From Polydactylus sextarius (Eukaryota > Chordata > Actinopteri > Polynemidae), in assembly GCA_016801845.1 (NCBI GenBank), contig CM028920.1, forward strand, positions 5,907,001 through 5,971,000: a stretch of 64,000 nt of DNA, given 5' to 3'. Below are positions 1 through 10,491 of this stretch, one piece after another (position 1 is the stretch's first letter; each line of letters begins with the position of its first letter). Below the pieces are notes generated by a model, which saw only the letters and a list, made by a program, of their open reading frames with translations, had not been told where the DNA came from and ran no database searches. Both the position numbers and the translations under genes were made by a program.

Positions 1-3
1 CAC

Positions 4-3000
4 CTTGTCACTCAGGTCTCTTGAGACATAGATCAGTATGTCCTTAGCCACGTCTGCAAAGAGCTGCTCGCCTGATACCTGTAGAGGCCCAAACACACAA
101 CACACACCTGCTAAGAGTCATGATACAACCGTTAGGACACCAACATGTGATTTATATGCAGGATATTACCTGCAGCCTTCAGTGAGAATGCTGATGTAGC
201 TTCTACACCCTCATTAAACTCCAGAATGTACAGCATTATATATGTTCGAGTTTCGCCTTCACGCTCGTGTCTTCATTAGCCTTCTCGTATCTCAGTCCCT
301 GTCCAGTTTGAATAACAGTCCAGTTGGTGCTGCAGCCTCCCCCACCCCACCCTCCCCACCACATGAGAAAACAGAACACTACGACATTCAGATTACAGTG
401 TTTATTGCTGCATCTGATTCAGCACAGTACGGGGAGCGGTGGGAACTCATTATCGGACTCCAATCGATTTTCTAAAAATGTCAGTGTACGTTTCTGCTGC
501 AATGAAAATCAAAGCTCCTTACAAATTACACAGCTGTGACGTGCATGTAACAGCGACTTCACTGTCATTACAACAGTTTATATTTACTCCGAAAAACAAA
601 ACAAATGTTTGCTCCGTCGCACATCAATGTTTTTTGCTGACTGAGTATAAGTGGGAATAAATTACTCGGATAAGATGGGAGACAGAGTGATGGAGGGATA
701 ATTAGCTTGTCAGATAAAGACAAAGAAAACACACACACACACACACCTGGGAGGCAGTAATGTAGGCTACAGCCAGCTGAGCTTGGTCATAGAGCATCTT
801 CTCAAAGTGGGGAACATGCCAGGAGGAATCTGTAGAGTAGCGATGAAAACCCTAAGAGAAAAAGACATAAAGAGAACAACATAGGAGCACCGATATATAC
901 CTTCTATTAGTTACACTTGTCTGTGTCAAGGCAGGACTACGTTGCTGTGGAAACCAACTTAAGCATATCAAACCGTAAAAATAGAACATAGTTCATGTTT
1001 ATGTTCAAGAGTAACAATAAATCTATGGTCATGGATGTAAATATTGGCACGACTGCATGATATTAAACAAAATCAATTTTCTCCTGTAATAACCAGAGAG
1101 TTTCGTGCACCTCTCCGGAGGAATTTTGACCCACTTTTCCGAGGTCAAATAATTAATCAATTACAACAAACTGTTGCCATTATTTTTCTGTTGATTATCT
1201 CCTTGTCTCCAGTGTTGAACAAACGTGTGTCAACCTGTGCCACGTGGTCGTGGATGCCTCCCAGCGCCATCATACGTAGAGTGTGAAGGGCCATCTGAAG
1301 AGCTTCATCTCCTTCAGAGGTGGAGCGGTTCACAGACCAGTAAGACATGAGGAACATCAGATTGACTGAGGAGACAGACGGAGAAGAAGAAGAGTGAGGT
1401 CCAGCGGGAATTAAATTTGAGAGGAACACATTCTGGGTTTTGTTGCATATACCTGGTGTGGGGAATTTGGGAGAATCTCTGAAGCCTCCATACTCTTCCT
1501 CATAAGAATTCGCCAACTGTCGGAAGCAGCGATTGGCAACATCTGGAGCCGGAGGGAGACTCTCTCCTGGGTTCGCAGCGACGGTTGTTCCTTTCTTTAA
1601 AGCGTCGAGGATCCTCTCCCCACTGGACTCCAATGTGGAACGGTTATTCTGCCACTGAGGAATACAAGTCACTTGTCAAACACATGCTCCACAAGGCTGA
1701 AAACAAACTAAATAACTTTAAAAAATAAATAAATAAATAACTAAAAACAACCTCACTCTGTCCTCTGCTGCTGCTGCTGCAATCCAATATCATCCCCAAT
1801 TATATTACCTTTATGTCCTGAATTGAATCCAATAATATCAAAGTATTGTTTGAAAGGAATCGTCTGACATATTGAGAAATACACTTATTTAATTTCTTGC
1901 TGAGAGTTAGATGAAAGGATCGATACCACTGTAATTTCCGCCCATTAAATATGAAGCTTTAGCCAGGGGACATTTAGCCTAAATCAGCATTAAGACTAAA
2001 AGCAGAGGGAAACCGTTAAGACTGACTGTGTTTAAAGGTAAGAAAAAAAAAAAAGAGAAAAGCTGCCTACCAGTACCAGGAAAGCTGACTAATTAACATT
2101 TGGTATCTTGTTTGTTTAATCCACACAAAACCCAAAAGTATAAAAATGATAAGTTGCGGACTTGCTAATGGTTGCAGTATGTGCCGGTTGCCTGGCAACG
2201 GCAGCACTAGTTTGACTGAAATATTCATAAACAAGAAAAATCCAGAGAGAGGAGCAACAACCCAAAGGATGGGAAAGAAGAAAAGGATTGCTGCAACATT
2301 TTAGTAATCCTCTATGTGGCAGGAGCACCCGAGAAACCTGAAAACACACTCAGATGAAGACTGGTTCATCCCAAACAGTGTACACCACATACCAAGAACA
2401 GCAACCTGGTTTATGCAGTCCAATGTGAGAAGGACTGCAATGACCTCTACATTAGAGAAATCAAACAAACCATGGACAAATGCAAGACTCAACACGAAAG
2501 AGCAAACACCTCAAGCCAGGATACAGTTGTTAACCTACATCTGAAGGACATGAACAAGTCCTTTGAAGACTCAGATGGACACATCTTGGACAGAGAAGAT
2601 GGTTTGAAAGGGGAGTAAAAGAAGCATTTATATGAAAATGGAAAAACCATCACTCAGCAGAAGGGGTGGCCAGAGACACATCGTCTTCCACACATTCAAG
2701 AATGTCCTCTCATCCTTTCCTATAAGACTTAACAAGTCATCTGCTTCAGATGGGAACAAGAAGTGTGGCCACACTATAATACACCTGGGAACACTTAAAC
2801 TGGTGTCCACCCACAAAGGATACATTCTGGGAATCACAATTCTCCATCAGAACTGAAGAAGCCTCTTGGATGAAGGTGAAATGTCTTCAAGAATCTACAA
2901 CAGTCCTGTTGTCCTAGATTCAACTTTGTCAGAAGCGATGACTTGGACGAATGAGAATCTCTACAGACAAACAAGAAAAAGCTATTTACCTGTTCCAAGA

Positions 3001-5191
3001 TTCTGGTGAGGACAGTTTTGAGTCCAGGTCTTCTTCCATGGTCTCTGGGAGGGAAGTAGGTGCCTCCAATGAAAGGTTTAAGGTCAGGGGTCAACCACAC
3101 GCTCATGGGCCATCCTCCACCTCCGCTTGTTGCCTATAAATAGGAACAATCACACAGTATTAGCAGGGGAAAAAAAGCAAGAACTGCATAAGAAACTGCA
3201 AAAAAAGTGTGAACACACACCTGCACAAAAGTCATGTAAACTTTGTCCACATCAGGTCTCTCTTCTCTGTCTAGTTTGATACAGACAAAATTGTCGCTGA
3301 GGATTTTGCCGATTTCCTCGTCCTCGAACGACTCACGCTCCATCACATGGCACCAGTGACATGTAGAGTAGCCCACTAGTGATCAGGTAAAGACACAGAG
3401 TATCACTTCTAATACAAAACACAGCAAATGAAGCAAGTGAAGAAGGTGTAAAATAAGTTTATTACCTGATAAGAAGATAGGTTTGTCTTCATTCTTGGCT
3501 TTGTCAAAAGCCTCTTGTCCCCATGGATACCTGACAAAATTATCACATTAGTCTGTGTAACATTATTTTAAGAACATATGTATATCTGTGGATTAAAGTC
3601 ACTCACCAGTCCACAGGGTTATGTGCATGTTGGAGCAGATAGGGAGACCTCTCCTTGGCCAGCCTGTTGGTGTGTTTGTGATGTGTGGAAGATGGGCTTT
3701 CACCTCCGGACGCCATACTCCTGAAGACAGATGGACTGAGCACACAAACAAAAGTAAAATTTGAATTGTTTATTTTATCCAGACTGCCACGAAATATTTT
3801 CAACATCCTTTAATATTTAATAAGTATTTGACAGCATTATTGAGCTTTAATGGATGTACATATCTGATATTTATTGAAAAACAGTTGCAAATATGAAAGC
3901 TGACACAGAGAGTTGAAAGGGTAATCCATCATTTAACAGCCCTTTAAATATGACTGATGCTGACATGCCATAACAGGAACAGAAGTGCAATAAATAATGT
4001 TGTAAACAATGCACTGGTGTGATACTATGCAAGAGTAGAGCCATTGCTAATTAATGTTACTAATACAGCTGTGATCCTGCTATGATATAAGTCACAATGT
4101 CAACAGTCAAAATGGTGTGTCTAGTACTAAGATCATCTAAAAACCAGCACAGATGCAGAGTAAAACAACATTTGATGCCTGAGTGATTTTAACTAATTTA
4201 TAATTTGCCTATCTTTTTTCCTCAGAGCCTGAAGCCTTGCTAACGGCTAATTTCACAACAATACAGTGTTTTACCAGCATGTATTCATTAAAAGTCAGTG
4301 TCATCATTCTATCAACTAGCTGATACTGCAGAAATGTGTTCAGCAGTTCCCTATTACAGCTGCATTGACAGAAGTACCGTGGCTATCAGCCAAAGCCCTG
4401 TCCTGACGAACTCCGTTTCAATACTTCTTAATTCTAAGAATTTTGCTGCAAGTAAATATGTTATGCCCCAGTTACTATGGTTTACATGGTTTTCGATATA
4501 TTATACCATTCCTTTATATTCGGCTCAATATCTATACAAATGGACACATTTCTAATTGATTTTTTTGACATAAACCCCACAAGGAGTATGCTATGTTATG
4601 ACATTAGCATAGCGTGGTTGTGGGCGTACCAAGCAAAACACTGAGAAGATCTCGCAAATTATTTTTAATAAATGATGTTTGGTGGCTTATAGAGCTACGC
4701 CGAATTTAAATGCGAGGCTTATATACCATAAATACAAGTTTCTTCATATTGAGGAATAGCTAGAAACATTATCTAACGATAAGTGTAAATTAATTAATTT
4801 GATCTGAATGGGAGTTCTGCGTAACTACACTCGTCCCAAGGCTCGTCTCCACAGTAACTATCATGCGGTGAGCAGCATTGCACAACACATGTCATGGATT
4901 CTGTTACAAAATTAGCCATGTTTACTGCCACATGGCTGAAGCTAACGCACAACTCGTGATGGTGTTAGCAAGCCATTAGCCGCGGAGGCTTTACCTGAGG
5001 TAGCAGGCCGGCTGGGGATGGAGGAGCGGCGACTTGACGCTCGGTGGGTGGGGAATTAGTCTGAAGCACCTTATGTTGCCCCCTGAGTTGTACAGTGAGC
5101 TGTCTGCTCCCGAAATAACAGCAGTTAAACGGCGTGCGGGCTCAGTGCGGCTAGTTTTAGACGTCGAGCGACACCATGCTAGCCTCAACAT
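4..5191 (-). CDS. spata20: Spermatogenesis-associated protein 20, 5' nine exons (partial)
   Basis: Nine exons read on the minus strand: 4995-5191, 3607-3720, 3466-3530, 3221-3375, 2990-3133, 1453-1654, 1235-1365, 747-851 and 4-78, all with AG/GT borders. They total 1188 nt, or 396 codons, about half of the usual protein of roughly 790 residues; the rest lies beyond the left edge. The first exon gives an Arg/Ser-rich, acid-poor start (MLRLAWCRS) that fits a mitochondrial presequence. Exon 2 adds a conserved segment ending HAHNPVDW, exon 3 WYPWGQEAFDKA, and exon 4 the thioredoxin-like motif GYSTCHWCHVM followed by LDREERPDVDKVYM. These are hallmarks of the DUF255/YyaL family, which pairs an N-terminal thioredoxin fold with a C-terminal six-hairpin (glycosidase-like) domain. 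No enzymatic reaction is firmly established; the mammalian protein is linked to sperm maturation. The downstream M in MASGGES (exon 2) could be an alternative, cytosolic start. Confidence 0.95.
2403..2925 (+). mobile_element. Decayed Penelope-like retroelement, GIY-YIG end and 3' tail
   Basis: Inside the spata20 intron between exons 5 and 6, and opposite to it in strand, the plus frame from 2403 reads LVYAVQCEKDC, LYIREIKQTMDK, VVNLHLKDMNKSFED and HILDRED. This matches the pattern of the GIY-YIG endonuclease end of Penelope-like (Neptune-type) elements in fish. The glycine expected after LYI is an arginine, and frame breaks follow near 2604, so it is a dead copy. A characteristic tail (GAAGAAGCCTCTTGGATGA, about 2856) closes it; the same tail recurs near 50501. 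No reverse transcriptase domain is visible, as expected for a 5'-truncated insertion. Confidence 0.6.
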
Positions 5192-5454
5192 CCTAATCCA
5201 CCAAGTGCGTTGCTTAGTTACTTTAGCAGGCTAATGTTAGCTAGTTTGTTGACACAACAGCCAAAACTTCCAGGCGTGAGGTGAGCACTTTATTGTAATA
5301 CCATAGATAGACACATGATGGCGCGCTTATTGGACAGCAGCAGTGAACAGTGAGTGTGCGTTGATCTTTGTAGTAACACATCAACAATGCATGAGAGGTC
5401 TGTAATGACGTGTTTTCCATCATGAAAAAGAAATCAGACTTGACTGCATTTGCA

Positions 5455-5460
5455 TTTATT
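5455..5460 (-). promoter_or_regulatory. Poly(A) hexamer overlapping the plcxd stop codon
   Basis: AATAAA read on the minus strand includes the TAA stop of the phospholipase-like gene. If used, the 3' UTR would be only about 15-30 nt. A second minus-strand AATAAA lies near 5287-5292, still upstream of the spata20 start codon at 5191. Confidence 0.5.
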
Positions 5461-8333
5461 TTGAAAAGTTGAGCTGCACAACCGTTGGGATAAAGTTGTC
5501 CCGGGTCACCACATCTGAAGCCACAATGTTCACCGGTGTTTTGACACCCTGTTGCTTCAGCCATTGCAGCAGCCTTGGGAGACTCCTGTGTACCACGTTG
5601 CCCAAGTTGTCACAGGGACGAAGGATGTACTTGAGTACCTTGGCATCGGTGGGCAGTGTCAGGTTCAAGCCACATACATAGAAACCTGCATGTCATTGGG
5701 AGAGTGATGGACAATAGAGAAGCACATTTAAAACTCAGCAATCATCACCGTGTCATTGTTAACATGTTCAATACACTGAGTTGTAGACTCACTGTTTTGA
5801 GGCTTTTCCTTTTCCAGAGAGCGGACAAGCTTTGATTCAACTTCTGCAGGGTTCATGCTATTGCCGTAGAAATACCGGATTTTTTTCCATAACTCAGGAT
5901 GCTGATTTGTTGAATAGTCATAAGAAACTATGACATTTTTGCCTTGATCCCAGCATTTCTTCAAAGTTGGAATTTCCTGTTGTGATACATAAAAGGATGT
6001 TATTTTGGAAGAGGTATATGCTCATGCTCACAGAGAAGTGTTCGCTACCATTCTAATGAAGAGTTTGGCTCCAAACAAGGTCTTGATGAAGTTTATTAGA
6101 TGGTTGTGGAGCGGCCCTTTGACTTTGTCGTCAAATCCTTTGAAATGGGAAAAAGACAGGATGAGGATCTCTTTGGGGTGCCGTGTTGCCCAGTCATTTA
6201 TCATCCTGAGAACAGTCTGATCACAGAGGTAGAAAAACGAGTTAACACAAACCATATCAAATGAAGATCTCTTTTTTATTCCATCTTAGTGGATCATTGT
6301 GATTTATTAAACATGAAACTTAATACAAGGTCAAATATCAAACTGGATTTATTTTTACTGATCATAGTTTATGATCAGGATTTGGTAAACACCCCCAAAA
6401 ATTAAGTCTCCAGAATATTTATGTCAAATATTTTTCAAACATTATTGATCTGATTTAGTTGAGTATACCACATAGACTGAAACAAAAGAGGAGCTTCTAA
6501 AAATGTATGTATACACCTATAAAATGCCTACACAAAATCCCTAATTCCTCCTGATATGTCTGTTAGGAAGCCACATTGTCACAATTAAACATTTTATTTC
6601 CTTACCTCTACATCTGTCCGTGTGTACAGTCCATGATGAAAGTAAAGCCTCGTGGGGTCTGTGTCATTGGCCTTGCGAGCGATCCTCAGGTCAAAGTAGC
6701 GTATTCCTGCATCCAGTTGTCTTCTGATGGTTTCCTCCTGCAAGACAAACCACCACAGGAGTCAAACATTTCTCCTTCTCTATGTTTCTTTAAATTTTCA
6801 AACACACCTTGTACTGTCAGACTATAAAGTATCCTTACCTGAGTGGATGCCCACCTGCGCACGATTTTACGTGCGCAACAAATCCTGCTGAATTTTTTCA
6901 GTCTGTCAGGCTCTATTATAGGGGAGTTGATGTCCAAATCATAACTTATGGAGTCATGGCTTCCTAGGAATTACCAAACACAAACACATACTTATCTACA
7001 GTGTACAAACCATACTGTATGTCCAGATCAAATGACTAACCTGGACATACTAAACTTTCATCAAAAATAACTTAGTCAATAGAAATAACCTTTAAGCCAT
7101 GTTAGCAGCGTAGACTGCACATTGGTTATGGTCGGTATTACCACCAGGAGCTTGACATCTTTCATAAAGCTGCTCCTGTTGTTGCTTTCACTGATTGTAA
7201 CAGTATGAAACATCTTATCCTGGTGTCTCTCTCTTCCCCTGTCCTCCTCCCCTCCCTTTCCTCTCTCTTCTCTTTCCTCTCTCTTCTCTTTTCATCCCAA
7301 GCCGTCCATGCAGATGGCCACTAACTCTGACTATGGTTCTGCTGCAGCTTTCTTCCTGTTAAAAGGGATTTCTTCACTCTCCATTGTCATCAAGTGTTGC
7401 TTATTGTGGAAACTGTTGGGTTTTTCCATCCTGTGGTGTAAAGTGCCTTGAGATAGGCTAAGTGTTTTACGATTTCGTGGTATACAAATAAACTGAACTT
7501 GACTTGACCTTGATCTGTACTTAAACACCTTAATGAATTGCCATGAAATTTGGTTTTAATATAGATGTTCAAATTCCTAGTGAATCTTGATCCCTAGATA
7601 TTTCCTCTAATAAGGACAAAACTTTGATTTGTCCAATACTTTGTACACTAAGTGTAGCATTTTCACTCTCTTGTGGCATGTTAGCATGCTAAATTAAGAA
7701 AACGATTGTGTAACATAGTTGAACAAGTCCACATTAAATGTTGCTAAATGGGACAATTTTGCTGCTGTGCTGTACCTGCATTGTTTAGACCATATATGGT
7801 CTAAGTAACAGCAAAGGATTATTGGTAATTTCCAAAGCAACAAATGATTTGCCACCAAAGCATTGCTGTCAGGATGACAGGAGATTCCCATTGTACTCTA
7901 TTGTACAATGCAGAAACCTGTTGTTACCACCCGCCTGATTAGATCTGAGAAAGACGTCTCACAGGCGGTTACACATGGCTAACATAACCTGCTCAACAGA
8001 AAGCAAGCAAAAAAAAAAAAAAAAGGATATTACCCTGTTAATCTAACACTGATAAGATTGTGAAGCCTCCCTTGAAAATGTAGAAAGAGTGTGATTTTCA
8101 CAAAGCTGAAAAGACAATATTTTCATGACAATGGCAATATGTTAACTTTAATGTAATAGAAAGTGTGCACTAGTTCAGTATAGTCGCACTCCAGTCATCT
8201 TCCTACCTGGTATGGCCAGGTTAAAGAGAGGAATGTTGTGAAGTTCGTCTGGTAGTTGCGACATCCAGTCAGAGTAGCTTGTGATTTTTCCTTTCCCCTT
8301 TGCCATTTTCATCAGACGTATGAAATTCTTCAT
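5456..8333 (-). CDS. PI-PLC X domain-containing protein (PLCXD family)
   Basis: Six coding exons on the minus strand: 8207-8333, 6839-6963, 6606-6737, 6049-6216, 5793-5976 and 5456-5685. They total 966 nt, giving 321 residues, the normal length of PLCXD1-3. The single domain is a PI-PLC X barrel: NLAIPGSHDS carries the first catalytic-type histidine, QLDAGIRYFDLRIA is the conserved strand, and YFHHGLY carries the second histidine region. Later segments LILSFSHFKGF, VIVSYDYST, LWKKIRYFYGNSM and VNIVASD match family positions. There is no Y domain, PH or C2 domain, as is usual for PLCXD proteins; catalytic output of the family is poorly defined. The donor of exon 4 (ATG then GTAGCG) is weak, so that border is the least certain. 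The start at 8333 is the most upstream in-frame Met; Met codons at residues 8 and 10 are alternatives. Features are shared with PLCXD1 and PLCXD3, so I give no member symbol. Confidence 0.9.
7200..7510 (+). repeat. Teleost retroelement-type 3' tail repeat
   Basis: A pyrimidine-rich run (7225-7290) is followed by GCAGATGGCCACTAACTCTG, TTCTTCCTGTTAAAAGGGAT, AAAGTGCCTTGAGATAGGC and a terminal region near TACAAATAAACTGAACTTGA. I recognise this order as a very common interspersed repeat of teleosts, whose copies usually end in short (GAATT)-like iterations. It lies in the second intron of the phospholipase-like gene. Family assignment (non-LTR tail versus SINE) was not possible by eye. Confidence 0.6.
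7520..7712 (+). repeat. Interspersed repeat family B copy (GCCATGAAATTTGG type)
   Basis: Contains GAATTGCCATGAAATTTGG, then TTTGATTTGTCCAATACTTTG and ends with GGCATGTTAGCATGCTAAA. This order is that of an abundant fish repeat. Related copies are seen at about 16620-16760, 35640-36175 and 52470-52760. Confidence 0.6.
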
Positions 8334-8940
8334 AAAACATATTAAACTCAATGTGCAATATTTTACAAATACAGCCAGTGGATGTAGTTAATAAATTGAT
8401 CATACATTCATTGATTGATAATCAAAAAGCATAAAAGAGCACAAACATGAGATTCTATATTGAAGAGGCAGACCACTTACTCGTATGTTTGGTTAACCTC
8501 CAGCCTTCTTCCAGTTCTATAGCACCTCAGATCTGACATCACAGGTGTATTCAGCAGTAGTGATGAAGTCATACTCGTGTGGTGTTCATGTAAAGGCTTC
8601 AGTACTCATGTTGCATATGTTAAGCTCGTAGCACTCCAGTAGCACTTCAGTAAGAAAGACAGAGGTGTGTATGTTGTTGTCATACAGGTTTTCACTCCTG
8701 CAAGTGTATTGTTCAAGGAAATGGCAAGTTTGATGACAATGATAAAGTGCTGTCGACAAACATCCTCATACCATTCATGCTCACCTCAGTCAAGTAAACA
8801 CAATGAATGAAGAAAGAAGGTTTTAGCTTTTTTACAATAATAAACTTCTGCAAACACATTTATCTTAGGAAATATTTTTCATATTCATCATAGGAAGATG
8901 TTATCTGTGGTTTTTAGAGCTTTATAATGATATTCTATGG
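8334..8940. other. Intergenic DNA upstream of plcxd, up to the hAT element
   Basis: No coding exon seen. It should hold the promoter and 5' UTR of the phospholipase-like gene on the minus strand. No TATA box or CpG-rich block stands out. Confidence 0.5.
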
Positions 8941-9871
8941 CAGGGGTCGGGAACCTTTTTGACTCAGAGAGCCATAAAAGCACAATTTTTGGAAATTTGT
9001 TTCAGTGAGAGCTATATAATATATTTTAAGACTGAATTCAATTAAATGTGAGCATAACAAGCGTCTTAATTTATTATTTTAAATAATGTTGTTATGTCTT
9101 GTTGCATGTGTTGCATGTCTTGTATCCGTTTAATTATCTTGTCCTTGTTCGGAAGATCATCAAAAAGTTCATTGGCTACATCCAGCATGAACGTTTTAGC
9201 ATACTCGCCGTCTGTGAATGGTTTTCCGCTCTTCACTATTGCTAAAGATCCAGCAAAACTAGCGGAACTGTAGTCACCTTGCCGAGTCCAGAGGCGGAGT
9301 TGCTGCTGGCCAGCTTTCACCTGGCTCAGTAGCTCTTGGCAGGCTTTCTTCCTGCTGTCTCCCGCAGGGTATTTCAATGCAAAGGCGGCATGGCGTGTGT
9401 CGAAGTGCCGCTTTACATTCGACCGTTTCATCGATGCAATTTTGTCATTGCAAATTAGGCATACCGCAGAACCTGCTCTCTCCACAAAGGCAAATTCTTC
9501 GGTCCATTCGTCCTGAAATGTACGATATTCATCATCTTTTTTTCGTTTCGCCATCTTCTCCGTCGAAGGGTTAGCTTTGAGCTAATGACCAACGGCCAAG
9601 TGCCAAGGGACGCAAAAGGGGGCGCGTACCTGTGCCCCCAGCAACGGCCCAGTAACGGCCAACGTAGGGTATTATCATCCAATTAAAATAATACACAATC
9701 GCTCATGCAACTGCAACTCTGCACAAGACATGAGCAGTAGAAAATCGATGGATGGATTTAAACAAACGATAATTTTTTTTTAAACCCAAATCTGCGAGCC
9801 AGATTTGCGAGCCAGATGTTATCATCAAAAGAGCCACATCTGGCTCGCGAGCCATAGATTCCCGACCCCTG
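8941..9871 (-). mobile_element. Non-autonomous hAT (Charlie-like) DNA transposon
   Basis: A 931-bp element bounded by imperfect terminal inverted repeats: CAGGGGTCGGGAACC at the left end, and a right end whose complement starts CAGGGGTCGGGAATC. It is flanked by a perfect 8-bp target duplication TTCTATGG (8933-8940 and 9872-9879), the size typical of hAT elements. Short subterminal repeats of GAGCCAGAT and TGGCTCGCGAGCC lie near the right end. Inside is the N-terminal part of a transposase on the minus strand; the catalytic part is missing, so the copy needs a helper. Both duplicated sites are identical, which suggests a fairly recent insertion. Confidence 0.93.
9066..9554 (-). pseudogene. Truncated hAT transposase, BED-finger N-terminus only
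   Basis: An intact 162-codon frame starting MAKRKKDDEYRTFQDEWTE. It has a BED/C2H2-type zinc finger: CLIC, then HFDTRH (C-x2-C ... H-x4-H), flanked by FAFVERAGSAV and KRSNVKRHF. This is the DNA-binding start of Charlie/ZBED-like transposases, which normally run to about 600 residues. The frame stops after MQQDITTLFKIIN close to the element's left end, so the RNase-H-like catalytic domain and dimerisation region are absent through internal deletion. It could yield a DNA-binding-only peptide if transcribed, but nothing here shows expression. Confidence 0.8.
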
Positions 9872-9879
9872 TTCTATGG

Positions 9880-10491
9880 CCATGCAACAGCACTGTTATT
9901 GTCTTTGTTATCCACACACATTTCTGGTACGACAATGATACATTAGTCTTGCTCACCTGTATGATATTATTGTATACTAGTTTATGAAACTATTCATATT
10001 GTACCTTTAGTAGCCTAATTCACATGCTACCCTGTGGTAGCATCCTTCACTTGCGTCACATGCTCTGTTTAAAAAAATGTGTCAGAATTTTTCACATTGA
10101 ATTCAACCTGGTCTGGTCTGAATGTGGCCTGGGGGAAAGTCAAAAGTTATGACCTCAGTGAACTTCATCTCAGTGAATCCACACACCAACACAAATCAGT
10201 CTGGTATGACCATTGGTGTATGTCAACTAATGTTACCAAACTGTAGATAGTTTTTGCTGCAGTAAATACAGGAAGTTGCTTCATCAAAACACCAGTCAAA
10301 TTGATTCAACACTTTTATTGGATTTGAGAAAATTTAATCATATACAGAATAGGTAAAGACTTGTGTCTCAAGTATCACATATTAGAACAGAGACCATGGT
10401 TGTTGTTGGAAGTCCTACTATTTCACTACAATATATTTATGATTGTTTCATGGCTGTCATTTCTGAATGTTAGATGTTGACTTCAGGTTGT
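9880..10491. other. Intergenic DNA and pepsinogen 3' flank
   Basis: No gene seen. The part next to 10491 is the 3' UTR of the pepsinogen gene, read on the minus strand. Confidence 0.5.
10314..10319 (-). promoter_or_regulatory. Poly(A) signal of the pepsinogen gene
   Basis: AATAAA on the minus strand, about 175 nt after the stop codon, the first good hexamer in the 3' flank. Confidence 0.6.

Noticed and set aside
5241..5564. 107-codon minus-strand frame
   Set aside because: Overlaps the last plcxd exon in another register and the short intergenic gap; no family resemblance.
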